DNA from: Protula sp. h YS-2021
Taxonomy: Eukaryota > Annelida > Polychaeta > Sabellida > Serpulidae
DNA: 64,000 nt
Direction: 5' to 3'
Assembly (NCBI GenBank): GCA_949752745.1
Contig: OX457029.1
Coordinates: 43,758,500-43,822,499 of the forward strand
Shown piece after piece: positions 11,640 through 24,980 of this stretch. The notes beneath the pieces were generated by a model, which was given only the letters and a program-made list of their open reading frames with translations, was not told where the DNA came from and ran no database searches. The position numbers and the translations under genes are program-made. How positions within the stretch are numbered: the stretch's first letter is position 1; every line of letters starts with the position of its first letter.

Positions 11640-13195
11640 GTGCGCTAAAAAGTTTCCAGGTACCGCTTCAAAGCCTCGCTATATATCGATAAGCAAGTCA
11701 ACTGCGCTCGCTTTGAGGCACCCCTGTGGCTACTTTGTGTGAGATTCAACGACCCATAGGTTTTTATTGGCATTTGCTAAAGGCCCTCAAAGTACAACGG
11801 CAATCATACAACTTCTGTGTTACGCTTTCTTTAAAAGAAAATAATACGGAAATAACCCCAATCTCCCGCAATAATGTCATTTGTTTGTATACAGGGACCA
11901 TACGTTATTACGAGAAATAGTAACAATAATTTTTGCAATTATCCACCAAAAAACTTTTAAATTGATCTTTCAAAAAGAACGCAAAAATAAGAAGTCAAAT
12001 ATTGTGGGCATACAAAATAAATTTATACCTAACTCTGCATCTATCAACTATTCTAGTATGTATTTTAGAAATAAACTATGACCCCTTTATTTAAATTTTC
12101 GGTCCCTTTACTTTGGTCACGTGACATTTAAAGGCCAGAATGTAAACAAAAATTTGGCATGTGGGTGCGGAAGCTAACTTTTCTGCACTTTTATGAACAA
12201 ATAAAAGATATACAGCTCACTAAAAACTATGCTTGTTTTACAAAAAGGGTATATTGGGCATGAACTTTCTGTAGATGTTTGAATAATAGGGGCTGGTATG
12301 CAGGATTCGTGCCTCAGAAGGTATGAAATTGACCCCTATTAGTGGAATAATGGAAGGCTTCGTAGCTCTGACAGAGAGATGTACGATTTTATACAAGTCA
12401 GAGCTACTCGGGATGATAGATGAGTGGCGGTTTAGAGGCACGGTACGAAATCCAAAAAAGTAATCGACCTACAAGTTTGGTGATTTAATGCAAAAGATGA
12501 AAACGCGTCTAAAATCGTACAATATATCCTCAATATCCAAAACGATACGGGTAACACGTTCATTACTGCAACACAAAAGTCCTAAAAATACTGAAATCTA
12601 GTGGACTGTGAGTTTAACACCGATTCTTTTACGTTAATTGCGTACAATGGGTGAATCTTTAATATATGAGAAAAACACGAATGCGATAAATTGCGAATGG
12701 TGAAATACCACGAGTAAGTTCATAAAAAACGATGTAATTTGACAGCTGCCAGCAAAACAAAACATGGACACTTCCGTGGTCACATGATATGTTGTAAAAC
12801 TGAATCTGATTTGCTGTGCAATTCTGGTGTAATTTCAGCGAAATCTCAAACGAAATATGACTGTGATGTTTCATATGCGATGTGAAAACTGGCTTTGGGA
12901 ACGTACATATTTGTAAGTCATTTGGTCCACTTTATATGATTCGAACAGAAGCATTAATGAAATACTGACAGCATAAAAATAGTATAAAAATCGACTGATG
13001 ATTCTGGTGAATTGAAAAAAGGCAAAAAAACTCAATGATCCAGATTGAAGACTCGTTTCATAGTCAAGATCTCAATGAATGATATGACAATGCGATATGA
13101 ATAGCCACCATTGATCATTTTTCTATCAATGCCATTAGCTAGCAAAAGGCATAGACACTGGGTATAAACAGGTTTGATAGGTTTGTTGTATAACA
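11640..13195. other. Unassigned AT-rich sequence
   Basis: No gene or element was recognised, except that 12358-12415 repeats a CTCTGACAGAGAGATGTACG segment with its GTCAGAGCTACTC partner, also seen near 10480-10680. This links it to the repeat family next door. Confidence 0.4.
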
Positions 13196-13199
13196 AGCT

Positions 13200-13202
<3 letters not shown>

Positions 13203-13271
<69 letters not shown>

Positions 13272-13297
13272 CGTGTGTGTGTGCGTGTGTGTGTGTT
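13203..13297. repeat. Microsatellite (TA)n-(TG)n
   Basis: About 27 TA dinucleotides are followed by an interrupted TG/CG run. It is a simple sequence repeat and likely hypervariable. Confidence 0.97.
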
Positions 13298-13299
13298 GC

Positions 13300-16200
13300 A
13301 ATGAACCTGTCAAATCAATGAGTTTACAAAGTCAATGAAAATTTCAGTTTTGTATAGTCAGTGGTTCACTCAGTGACGTTGGATAGTCACTAACAATTTT
13401 AGTGACTTCATAAAGACTTAATAAATCTTGCAAAAAATACAGAATGCTCTAGTGACATGGAAAAGCCTGTCATACTAATGCAAATTCCAATGCTGATTAT
13501 GGCTGCTTCAAAAAGTGGTGCTTCGTCTCCAATATAGAGGAAAAGGTTTTCAAGGAAATCAGATGTAAAATATGTTACGTATAAAAAAGGTCTGAAAATA
13601 CTTACCACTTGAACATATACTTCAAACTTACTCGAAAATCCAGATTTAAACTAGAGTTATTTACGTTCTTGGGCAGAAAATGAGCCTATCTGATATTCTG
13701 ACTTTGAAAGAGGAGTCGTTTTCTTAGCACCTGCTTTCGGTTCCTTTGCAGGAAGTCGTAAACGTTGGTCTGTCCCATGGCGCTGAGGCAGTCGGCATGG
13801 TCTATTGGTAACAGTGTCAATTGTTTCCGCATGAACACATCTTGAGACTTGACTGCACATCATGAACACATCTTGAGACTTGCGCTGTTCCACACCACTT
13901 GAAAAGTTGCATTTGAAAAGAAGGCGTGAGAAGACCTTTCGGGATTTTACTTCCAAATATATATATATAGCCACTCTGGGAAGGCTGAAAAGTTGATTCA
14001 GGATTGATATCTGGCAGCCACGGATTCATGTTGCGAGGGTTCGACAAGTGATGTGTGTGCAGCATACCATCACTGGGCCGGTAGATTGAGGCCTTAACAT
14101 TCAACAGTCTAAATGGGATTAGCTGTGACCAAGTCCGTGTCCTGGCAGGTTTACTACAAAACACATATGTTCTTTTCTTCATTCCATTTCCACTGCCAAG
14201 GCCGGGAGTGACTTTTGTCGACCAAGAGCAAGTTGTTAAGTCAGTCTGAATTTGCAGACTTTGAGCCCGGCCTTTGATGAAAAACTTAATGTGATCCAGG
14301 GTCTGATGTCTAAGTCAACTTTTCGGGTACTTCGTGCCTTGAAGATGTCAGGTTTTAAACAATAAAGAAGGTGCCTGAGTCGACATTTCGCAGCTACCGA
14401 AATCCAAATAACGGCCCTCTTGCAACCATTAATTTGGATAAAAAAACAATATGGCAATAAATTATCCACACCTTCGGATTTATACATGACAATTCTTCCG
14501 CCTCGCTAACGATATCTGGCGTTCACATATGCAGAACTGTTGATAATCCTACGATATTCCCTCGCTGTTATGGCTGCGGCTGCGCAGTGAGGCATAAAGA
14601 CGGCCTGTGCTTTTGATCTGGCGTTCAAATACAGAGGCCATCTTTATGACTCAGAGCGTAGTCGTAGCCACAACCACTAGGATCTCGGTGTATTGCATTG
14701 TGAATCTGAAAAAGACAAATCTAAGGCCTTAATCATGGCTTTTACTAAGCATCAATTTTCAACTTACCAGTGATGTGAAAGCGTGTTTATCATTCCTTCA
14801 CAACATGAACCCATAGCTTCCGAATGTCAGAGAGAGACTGCAGATATTGGAGGTCTAGATTGATACAATGCTCTTTAGAGGCTCTCCTTCCTAGACGTTG
14901 TCTTTTAAGGGTTAAGGAAGTTTTTGGAACTGTATTAAAATCCGGTATTTCATCACATTTTCAATTCCATCATGTCATCCTCGTCGGCTCTTTTGTGCTT
15001 GCTTTCATTGTTTATGTTATTACGCTCAGCGAAATGCTATATAACTCCAGCATCAGACGCGTGCATGTTTCCTACCGTTAGACGAACATTGTTATTGTAG
15101 AATTGTTGTTCCCTCTAGGGCTAAAAGATACAGCAGAGACAACAGACAAGAATGTTCCATGCCATTTAGTTTGGTTTCTCAAACAATGCTTCGCTCTCGG
15201 CTTATTGGCCAAGTCCAAGAAGTCGGAGCTAATCTGATTCAGCGGATAAAATGTCTGGGAGCAACCTCGTAGACTTCGTGTGAGGCAGGGCTTTTTCAAA
15301 TCAATCCCGAATCCAAAAGTTTTCGAATCTCTAATTCCATGCCTCAGGTATCCTTCTTGAAACCCCTCTTGGCGTGTTAGTAGCAAGAACAAAACTGTCA
15401 GATTGACAGATGTTACTTTTACAAGGTTCAACTTGTTGTTCTTATGGCAGTTCACCGCATCATGGACTCCGGCTCTCCCTAATAGCACTGAGAAATTTTG
15501 ACTGGTGGTCACGTCCATAAGTCTTCTCAAAAGTGTGCCTGTCTTTCTCCCATCTCCGTTGAGGCAAGTTCAATCACATGAGACTTCTTGTCTAAGGTCG
15601 TACTGGGAAGGGCATGTAGTCTTCCCTCAGAAGAGAAGCTTCACATCAATATCTTGGAATTGAAAGTCATGCTGATGGCATATTAACCTCTTCCCATATT
15701 TTCAGGGGTCACATTGTTCACTTTGTGGTAGGCAATCAGATAGTGGTCTAGAATATGTTGAAGCAGGCTCTACTCACCCTGGAGGTCCTCTTGTATGCTC
15801 ACAACAATGGATTTATTATTCAAGCCTCACTCATAGCAGACAGGTTGTAGGGCCACGCCGTCTTGGTTTCCAGAATTAGTGAGGAGGCTTATAAGACTTG
15901 GTTTTAAACGCAGTTCACATTTCATTGATCCGTTTGTCAGTCTTCTGAATTGTCTGTTTGTCCGGAGCGTTAATGATCGATGTGTTGGGGCCTTGATCAG
16001 TGTTATTCGCCTTTGCAAAGTCGAGAATAATACTGAAGGTTCTTGAGCAAATCTGACAGCAACAATGGAAACATCTGTTGGTAGTAAGTCCGAGCCTATC
16101 AGAACTATCGTGGTTTCCTCTGTTGGTTCAATTACCGTGCTTCACGATTACGCTGGAATATGGCAGTCTCAAACAACCTAATTGACGGTTTTTGACAGTC

Positions 16201-18630
16201 TGCGCATATACTATTATTTTTCAAAAAGGGTTTCTTCGAACGGAAATAGTTTTAAAAGATTTTATCTATCACATTGGCAATTATTCACAGCCAAATTAAA
16301 TAAACAAGTAGAAACTAAACAAAAACACATTTAAATTTTATGTTTTACATACACAAGCCAGTTAGAAAATTGAGGAAGAAATTGACACAAATAGATTAGA
16401 CCTTTTCATGCGTTTTGAACAATTTGTTACTAAATGAAGCAAACTTCGAATTTTTAGTCAAGGGATGGTAATTAAAGGGTTTTTTATACAACCCGCCAAG
16501 AAATAATAGCTACGAAAACACCATCCCTCCTTCATTGGCATTCATGTTTTTGCTATAAATAAGGCATATTTGACCACAGCCACCTCATCATTTACTAAAA
16601 GATTTCTTTGGGTCCACAATTCCTTAATTTTTATCCTTTTGTTCCACTAGGAAAGGTTACTTTACAATTAAATGCTACCCTATGGAAGAAGAATTGTCAA
16701 TACGCACTCTCAACTGTGGAGGGTGGGGATGTCTTTCTTTTTTTGTGTTGTTTTTGTGTATTTATTGTTTTAGATACACATCCCTGAAATGGGTAAATGT
16801 AGGAGACGTAGTGGTGTTCCAGAACTACATGCGTGGGCTTTTGTGTAGAGTGTGACATTATACAGCCTTATGTACGTGTAACAAGAATGGTGTGAGATCA
16901 CTGCATCTCACAGAATCTGAACAAGCAGAAGTCACAAGATAATTCAGCAGCTATTCAGCTATTTTCAACTGTATATCACATAAACATAAATGTAACTTAT
17001 TTGGAATCTCTTTTAGCATATTCTAGACATATAGTATTATTCAACGAAGACTTTGTGCAAGCAGTATTTTACATGTCGAAATCTGTGTGAAAGAAAAAAT
17101 GTATGGTTTTGGTATTCGCGATACTGCCGGAAATTCGATTTCAAAAAGGATGTTAAATAGTGATCAATTTTGCAGACAGTTTTAACTTTGGAAGAGTTAC
17201 ATTTACAGTCAGCGCAAGAGGTTTGATTCTACGGATATGTTCTGACGGTATCTGAGAGACATCATTTAATTAAAGTCAAAAGTCACGTGACCTCCTACCG
17301 TTAATGATAGGACGACTTATCTAAAAGCGATAAGAGACTGAACAAGCTTGGGCTCATTTTGTACCCGTTGGGCCAAAACGACGACAAAGAACAGGTACTG
17401 AGTGACTTTGACCTTCTCGTTCATAATATAATGCAAACATTTTGTAGTTTCTGCAAGTGGGTCATTCCGCTGTCCAGCGGAATTTGGTCTTATTTAAGAT
17501 TGTTTCTTAACTGAATTAGTACAGTTTTGACGCTACTACTTCGTATAATGTAAAATATAATCTGGGCACATCAAATACATTAAAACACACAAAAAATGCT
17601 GTGCTATTTGTGCATAGCAACGGTATGTTTCAAGGCTAAAATGCCAGTCCTAAACCAGTTTGTGATGCAAGCAACGTCGCACGCAATTCGAGGAACATTC
17701 ATTAAACCCGGTGCCTTCCCGAATCAAGTCGCATTCTGCAAACAAATCCTTATATGTTAGGCTATGGAAATAGCGGGTAAAATAATTTAATAATTCCTAG
17801 AGTTGGACAATACCTATCATGTTATGTACAGACTGAATCAATAACTCTATGTCGGACAGTATCTATATAGACAACGGCATTGTATTTCATCCCACCATGG
17901 ACTCTGGCTAGGGAGAAAGATACATCAATAACTGCTATACGGGTGACGACGGTAAAAAGCAGAACAGAAAATGGTAGCTTAACTTATTCTTAAAGAACAA
18001 ATATGGCTTGAAAGGGCAGAAAAATACTAAAAAGAGTCATCGGGTCACAAGAAAGAGGCTATGAAACTTGCTATAATTCAAATAAATAATGGTCGTTTGA
18101 ACAGAACCAGTGAGTGTGGGTGTGCTACGTGTGGCTAGAAAGAGAAAAGTAATGCTCTCACCTCATATGTTAATACTTGTAGAAGACATTTAGAAATGTG
18201 ATTTCACCAAATTAATGATTGCGTTTCTATTTCCGCTAATGTTACACGATTGTTACGCATGATATGGCCACTAGTTTTTCACACCATATGATTTCATAAG
18301 TTGTTTAGTTGTTGAGTTGATTCTGATGTACTACTCCTCTTGATAACATTGCAACTGTGGTGAAAAAGCGCCTGAAGAGCCCAGGAGTGTGGAGGCACTC
18401 AAGTACAAACTGGTTGCTATTCTTGTACATGACTTTTTATAACGATCCTTTTTCAACTAAATGTGCAGTGCAGTTCTAAAAGAAAATACCAGTAAAGTGC
18501 TGAATTTTCGAATGTTGCTTCTACCTTTTGGTTCCGCTTTGATTATTGAAAAACTTATTTGTTATCATTTAAAACGGTAGCGGATATATCCTTTATGGCA
18601 AGTGTCCTGGCTTGTGTAATTGGATGAAAC
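13300..18630. other. Long gene-poor stretch, possible retroelement debris
   Basis: I find no exon or domain I can support. Minus-strand frames at 13657-14487 and 15078-16018 are interrupted and rich in Arg/Ser/Leu, like decayed retroelement sequence, but no motif is decisive. A short direct duplication of an AAGTCTCAAGATGTGTTCATG segment occurs at 13840-13880. From 16.1 to 18.6 kb nothing was recognised. Confidence 0.35.
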
Positions 18631-18639
18631 AACTTTCTA

Positions 18640-19270
18640 GTTTGGCCATACGTGTCGTCCATCATTGCCCTGACTACCCCGTCCGCACCAAGAGGTACCT
18701 ATCAACAGCGATACGCGCATCAGCCTTGCATACTTTGCAGCTTCTTCAATGGTACGTGTAGCTTGGCCATGGAGAAAGTTGCGCCGGAACCTGCTCTGCA
18801 CATCGTCAAGGGCACTAGCTCAGAAGTCGCAGGTATAGAGCTTACCTCCAAGAGAAATCGACTGGTTATACTGCAACTGGTCAGCAGATATGCTTTGTCT
18901 AGCTTAACAGCACATTAATATCAAGGAACTAGCCACCGTTTTATTTGCCATCAAGCGATGGTCTCCGCTCCTCGCATGCAACAAAACCAACGTCTTCACA
19001 GGCAACACCATTACTCTCGCCGCGTTGAACCAGGGTTCAACAAAACACACGGCCATCCCGGATATTTTGAAAGAATTGGAGGAATTCTGTGTGTTTCCTA
19101 TAACATTAAACTGGCTTCTTCTTTATCAACACCCGTTCGAACAAACTCGTTGATGCAATTTCGAGCGGGAGCCCTCAGCCTCCCCCACGCTACATTCGCC
19201 ATATCTCACGTCCCCTTCGTCCAGTTACGCAATCACATGTTGAAAAAAATTTGAGCTTTCTGGAGTGGTC
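18640..19270 (+). pseudogene. Decayed retrotransposon RNase H domain
   Basis: The plus strand at about 18920-19110 reads INIKELATVLFAIKRWSPLL, then NVFTGNTITLAALNQGST, KHTAIPDILKELEEF and an ITLNW segment. A shifted frame near 19150 continues LVDAISSGSPQPP. The order HINxKEL, xxTDN, LNxGT, LRELxx, DAIS is that of retroelement RNase H of the DIRS/Ty3 type. The catalytic Asp of TDN is Gly here, and frameshifts separate the blocks, so it is dead. Upstream (18640-18915) reads like the start of the RNase H region with further breaks. The element's ends were not found. Confidence 0.7.
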
Positions 19271-19349
19271 AGACACTCTGCGACATCGGACCGGGAGGAA
19301 GCCATTGCGGGAAGCAAATATTTGCCTATGGAACTACAGTGAAATCTAT

Positions 19350-19637
19350 TTAAACCGGACACCGCTGGGACCGATCTAATTTGTCCAGTTTAGGGAGGTC
19401 TCCGGTATATCGAGGGGTCAAGATGATGTGTCTTATATTGCATAGACATAAATCACAAATAACTTCAAGATCAACACTTGCATCCTCTCCGCACATTGCT
19501 CGAAATTTCATGCTAAACCTTTTGCGAAAATTTTTCAGCCAACTGTTTGATGCTTTAAGGCCAAAGTTTATTTGTTTTGCAAAATATTTGGCTTTATCCT
19601 GCAACAATGGTCCAACATGGTCTAGAAACAGGCACAT
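19350..19637 (-). pseudogene. Tigger/pogo transposase fragment (CENP-B-type DNA-binding HTH)
   Basis: This 95-residue frame contains VGPLLQDKAKYFAKQINFGL, then KASNSWLKNFRKRFSMKFRA and MCGEDASVD. The family signature is GPLLxEKA..A...FKASNGWLxRFKKR....F..xCGExASVD, the Tc5/CENP-B helix-turn-helix that binds the transposon ends. The frame is truncated: downstream sequence reads into the element's terminal repeat, and no DDE catalytic domain follows. Confidence 0.8.
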
Positions 19638-19710
19638 TCTGGCCTCTTACCCTCACAAACTATAAATAACCGTAATTTTTTTCACTTCTTTTGTCAAAGA
19701 CCCCACTCGA

Positions 19711-19835
19711 GTCTAGGACAAGTGCCACCCGGACCACCGCCACCCGGATAAGGGTGGCAGTTGTCCGGATCTCAGTTGTCGGGTGGCAGTAGTTCGGGTG
19801 GCGGTGGCCCGGGTGGCACTTGTTCTGCCCCTACC
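19711..19835. mobile_element. Small palindromic element of GGTGGCAGTTGTCCGG-type words, nested in the Tigger copy
   Basis: The left arm GACAAGTGCCACCCGG, then ACCGCCACCCGG, is mirrored by CGGGTGGCGGTGG and CCGGGTGGCACTTGT. Further copies of GGTGGCAGT lie between. The GC content is far above its surroundings. No clear target duplication was seen. It has the same architecture as the larger word-repeat foldback elements. Confidence 0.6.
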
Positions 19836-20489
19836 CCCGACACACGAGCTTTTTATTTCAGGATTTCTACATTCCTCAGTCTCTTTCAAATAACAACCCT
19901 TCTTTTTTAAAATATCCGTCACCGTGTTTCTTGTCTAAGACAAATTCTTCTACTAATATGACAACTGATTTTTCATTAATCATTTTAATCAATTTGATTT
20001 TATCCGTTAAATTAAGCCAATTTCTTAGTTAGTATTTCAACAGTCTGTAACACTTGAATAATGTGTAAAAACATAGAAAACGCCCCATCTCAAAAGAAGA
20101 TGTCTAGACCTGAGCTCCAGTATTGTTTATTTAAAACAAAAGTGATAACCAAACATGTGAAAACACCGTGGCATTACGATAATAAATGATCCCTCGTTGC
20201 AATTAAAACCTCGCTGCAGCAAATCTCTAGCAAATAAATCATGCATGCTTGCTTTTTTACACAAGCCATGTTTGCGTATCACTGTCCGGTGTATCAGGGT
20301 TCTTTATACAGCAAAACATGCATTTGGGACCAGGCTTTGTGTCCGGTGTCCGAAATAAGGAGTTGGCCGATTTACAGAGGTTTTGTTATAATGGAAGTCT
20401 ATAGGAGAAAATCGGGACTGGGCAAATCTGTCCGATTTGAGGAGTTGTCCAGTATATTAAGAGTGTCCGGTCCTCAGGTTTTACTGTAT

Positions 20490-23400
20490 CTTCTTGTATT
20501 GTACAATCGAGAAAATGTAGTTTACCAAAAAAGTTTCTGATTTTATTCCAATTCAGTTGGCAGCATTTTGCCTGATTCTGTACTAGAGACGTGATTAAGT
20601 TATTAGGACCTCGGAGCTGGATGCAGCAGCCGCTTAAGTCTTTAAGTTTTAAGTATGCACATGTTGACAACATACATCTGTGGGGCTAGTTGGAGACAGA
20701 AACAAACTGATAACACGTGACATTGAAGTTACAAAGTAATATATATTTCATTAAAGGTAATATTTTTAACTGATGCTTAAACAGATCGAAGAAATGGCAA
20801 AAAACTCAGTTTCAAAATGCCAGTAGACTCAAAATGTAATCCTTCTCAGACCAACAAAAACTATAAAAGCTTAAAAAGGACACATCAATATAAAATTTGT
20901 GAAAAACATAATTTTTAGGAGATTTCAAGTCGATGGAGATAACTGTCAAGCCCATAAAATGCATCTTTTATCATCTATAGATGTATTGGTCGATTTGAAA
21001 GAAGAGGAATGGCTTCGACAATTGCTGCTAAATTCGAGAATAAAAATAGTTCATTGGTAAAATTATCCCCCTAGCAAAAAAAGTGTCCAAGAACATTATA
21101 ACCAGAAGAGATGTAGTTAGTGATTTACTTCTTGAGAAATAATATATAATTAAAATTGCATTAAACCTGAAACTAATTGATTATAACTGGTTTATCGATA
21201 AAGAAGATGTGGTAGGCTGGTGGCTGGGTGAGATCTGTGGTGTAGGCCAGGAGCGATTAAGCAGAAACGTGCACAGAAGGAAATAGCTAAAATAAGTAAA
21301 ATTTGCATGGCATTTTTTTCTGATGATCTTCAAACTGTTAAACCTAAGCATTAGAATTTATATCCAAAAAATTATGGCGTGCTTATTATGAACAATCACT
21401 ACGTTTGAAAGCTTTAAACTCAGTTATCAGAATGAACCCTCTCCCTCGCATAATATGTTACTGCCTTTGTGTGTAAGGCCGGGAAGAAAAATAGTTTTAC
21501 TTTTTGTTTCAGTTTAAAAAATATGCCTTGACCGGCCGACGAGCTTTTTATAAATTTTATATATCGAAAAAATTCGACCCGGCAGGGACCAAACTTTACA
21601 TTTTTTTTGAAAATTATTTAAGATAAATAATACTCTGAAAGGTCATTTTCAGTTCTTTTTCTGTCTACCGTTTTTTTTTTATTTTAAATTCAGTACACGA
21701 GGCCGGTTGGTCGATTTCTCTTTTTTTATGCAAAATTTTTCAGACCAAGCCGGGGGAGCACTTTATATCATATGCGTTACCATGCGTGTCCAAGAAAGGA
21801 GGGTAATTTTGAGGTAAGACGCGGTCCCTGCGAAATTCCATCAGCCGATGCAAATGATCAAAACACTTATTGAAAAGTGACTTTTCCACAATTGTACAAC
21901 TCTCAAACTTTTTTGGTCTTGTGAGAAATTTTCTTTTTTCGGCAGATGGCTTTTGGCTTTTGGAGAAGTGCATAAGTTGAAAGTTATGCTTCCTTGGGAT
22001 AGGGACTTCTTCGTGGGAAATAAATATCACAATTCAAGACGAACAAAAAAAGTTTCTTTCTGCCTTAGCCGGAAGAGAAAATGACTGGAGGACGACAGTT
22101 TTTGCTAAAAAAAATAATCAGTTTTACCAAAAATAATCCATTCTACTGGTCACAGAAACGTCGATTTAGAGGGGTTGGCAGTGCAAGCATTTAACTCCAT
22201 TCCAGATTTTTGGATAACGTTTAAGTTGGCTTTCTTTTGTTAATGGGCTTAATGTAACAGTGTTTTTATGCTCTTTGGCGTGTTTACTAATAATCATCCC
22301 GAATTTGCGACCTCGACCAATAAAACCGCAACATTGAATTTAATTTAATTTATGCTTGCTCGCGACAACAGATCAACGTCTAACAACTGTCTTTAATGCA
22401 GCGTTGAAAAGATGTCAGAAAATCGGCGTTACATAGATGCACACCAAACAACAAAGCTAATCGTATTATTGCTCATCGGAAATGGAAGATGGAGAAGGTC
22501 GACCAAAATGAGGAAGTAAAATATTCCCAACTACGCTTGGAAAATAGTCTGACATTAACTACACACATATCCTGTGTCACCTGATCATCTTAAGGTGGGA
22601 ATACTTTGACGTAAGGATAACCACGGCACCTTATGATTGTCGTTCTTTTAGTTGTTGAGTCAAGATTAATATTTCCGGACGTTTATACAATGTCGCTCTC
22701 CCAACATCCATACAACGTTGGAAAATAGACGTTGTTTCGGTTTGCATTTGAAGCCTTCCCGTAACACCTGCTAGACGACGGATAATTCACCCTTTTTAGA
22801 CGTCGGTCGGTAAATCTCGTTCGACTTCCAAATTTAAGCAAAATATGACATTGATCCGACGTCATGTGCAATGTCTCCCCAACGGTGACCAAACGTCGCA
22901 ATGTTTAGTGGGTAGCATTAAGCTGGGACTTCTCTTCAAAAAGGTTCATCTGGAAACTTTGGAAGGAAAACAGATAATAATACAAAACGCACATTAAGAA
23001 AGAAAAGAAGAAGATGTAAAAGAATTCAGTATGAAACCAATATGAAATCTTTTTGAAAAATCATTTTGAGAATTAAGTATCCTTTCAAAAATCTCATTTG
23101 AAAAAATATTGGCCTAAACGGCTAAATTTCAGAAAAGGTAAAAAGGCTGGCCTCTCTACAAATCGGCTCATATTTTTTAAAGCTAAAAATGCATATACAC
23201 AATAAACTCTTCAACATAATGGTCAAAATCGACAAAAACACACACACAGAAAGAGAGAGAAATACAACACGTATTGCAGTTATGGCGCTTTTTTTATTTG
23301 GCAGGGTGCTCTCGGTTTAATCTTTAACAGAATCGTCGCATTTTGTTATCGGTTCAGTCTAAATTGGCCAAGTTATTGGCCAAATACGGTAAATGTTGAA

Positions 23401-24980
23401 AACTAGAGAAAAGTTTTATTATTCCTTCAAACCCCATTAGTTCGCTTTCTAGCTTAACAGAAATGTTTGTAGATCTGGATAAAAACTGCCTAATATTGTG
23501 AAAAACGACCACATTCCATAAAAGCAAAGGTGCTATTGGCATAGCAGTTGCGGTTAAACCGTTTCATGACAGGAAAGATCGAAAATCTTATCAGATTGTT
23601 TTGAAATTAGATAGCAATGTTAACTAAGTGGTCTTTTCCTACTTTGTTTTAATTAGTTAGTCATTGACTGTTTTGTGATGTCTTCGGTCTTACAGCTGGG
23701 CGCTAACGTCGGAATGCTTACTGGGACAGTGAGAGGGTGTATGTGCATTTGTGCATGTGTGCTAGGAGTACATTTCCGAAAGGACCATCTTTTATGGAGT
23801 ACTAAGTACTGAATTTCCCCTCTCCTTTCATGTAATTGGTATTCCATGCAGACCGCATCTTACCCCTAAATTACCCATTTCTCGGCGTTTTTGGATCCGC
23901 ATACTTGCATAACCCTCCTTCCCGTCCCGCCCGTTCCGAGCTGATAGTAAATTAACTAGATCCAGGCCGGTCACAAAGCTCTCAAAATTTCTTGTAAGAA
24001 TGCAAAACATACAAGTTGTTTTTCAATTATCTTAACAATTTGAAGGAATTCAGAAACAGTTATTAAGGACTGTTCACATGATTACCCCATAGCAGGCTCT
24101 CACAGCGCCGGAACTTGACATGCAACGAAGCACTAACGCAATGACGAGATAAAGTGATCCATTCCATCTAATGCAAAACTAAACAGAAAAAAAAACAATA
24201 AATAAAAATGAAGAAAGACATTTTTGTTATGTTAATGCACTATATTGAGAGTTTCATAATTCTAATCTTGGTTGGCTGTAAATTAAAGGTCCGATAGTCA
24301 ATCAGTCACATGAGATAAAAGACTTTACTTTGTAGCTCAAAATAAACCTTAGCACACTTGAGTGTTCTGACAGTGGCAATATTTCAGGTTTTGACTTACA
24401 GTAACCGAATAAATACTAAATGAATTGAAGCACAGAGGCATAATTCGCGCTCTCCACTTTCAGATTGGTTTCCCTTCATATTAGATGAATTTATGTTCAA
24501 TAGCAACTAATTTTTCACTGTGGTTTGAATACTGTTGGTCAGTCTGATTAGCCAACAAGAAGCGAGCGCAATCTTGGACAATATGACATTCCCTTTTCAG
24601 ATACCTGCAAGTAATTATGCAAGACTTTGACAGGCACAGAGGAACCAAGCGTTTCTTTTGTGGCTCCGTTTCCTAAGATAGAAGTACAACATGCTCAAAT
24701 TTGCGTCTTACCCATATAGCCTGCTCTCAGAGTCAGGAAAGCCATCTTCCAATCATTGCGTTATTTCCGTATGCCCATGTTGAGGCTAAAATTAAGATAA
24801 GTCTTACCTTGGCGTTCTTGGAAGAGATTTTATGGTCTCCTAAAATCTCTGCTTCCTGTAAATATTATAACAACATAGCGAAATCCCACTGGCCATGTTT
24901 GACTGGAGTGACGGAGCTGTTGTCTTGAAGTGTCTGAACAGATGGTGTAATGCTTAGTCTTCCCCTGTGTCATAAATTAT
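20490..24980. other. Gene-poor AT-rich sequence
   Basis: No exon, domain or bounded element was recognised. Around 22690-22910 there is a cluster of ACGTTG/ACGTCG words (AACGTTGGAAAATAGACGTTG-like), suggesting a repeat of unknown type. A CA-rich/GA-rich patch lies near 23238-23265. Confidence 0.4.

Larger units (their letters stand above)
19337..20486 (-). mobile_element. Tigger/pogo-like DNA transposon, degraded
   Basis: The termini CAGTGAAATCTATTTAAACC and (inverse) CAGTAAAACCTGAGGACCGG are flanked by TA on both sides, as in Tc1/mariner-pogo elements. Subterminal copies of a GTCCGGTGTCCG motif recur near 20280-20360. The minus strand carries an N-terminal transposase fragment (19350-19637). 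A small palindromic insertion sits at about 19711-19830. The rest of the transposase (DDE domain) is absent, so it is non-autonomous. Confidence 0.75.

Noticed and set aside
13032..13313. 93-codon frame with His-Thr and Ile-Tyr runs
   Set aside because: Translation of the TG and TA microsatellite.
15078..15530. 150-codon minus-strand frame
   Set aside because: It might be retroelement debris, but I see no motif of gag, reverse transcriptase, RNase H or integrase that I can defend.
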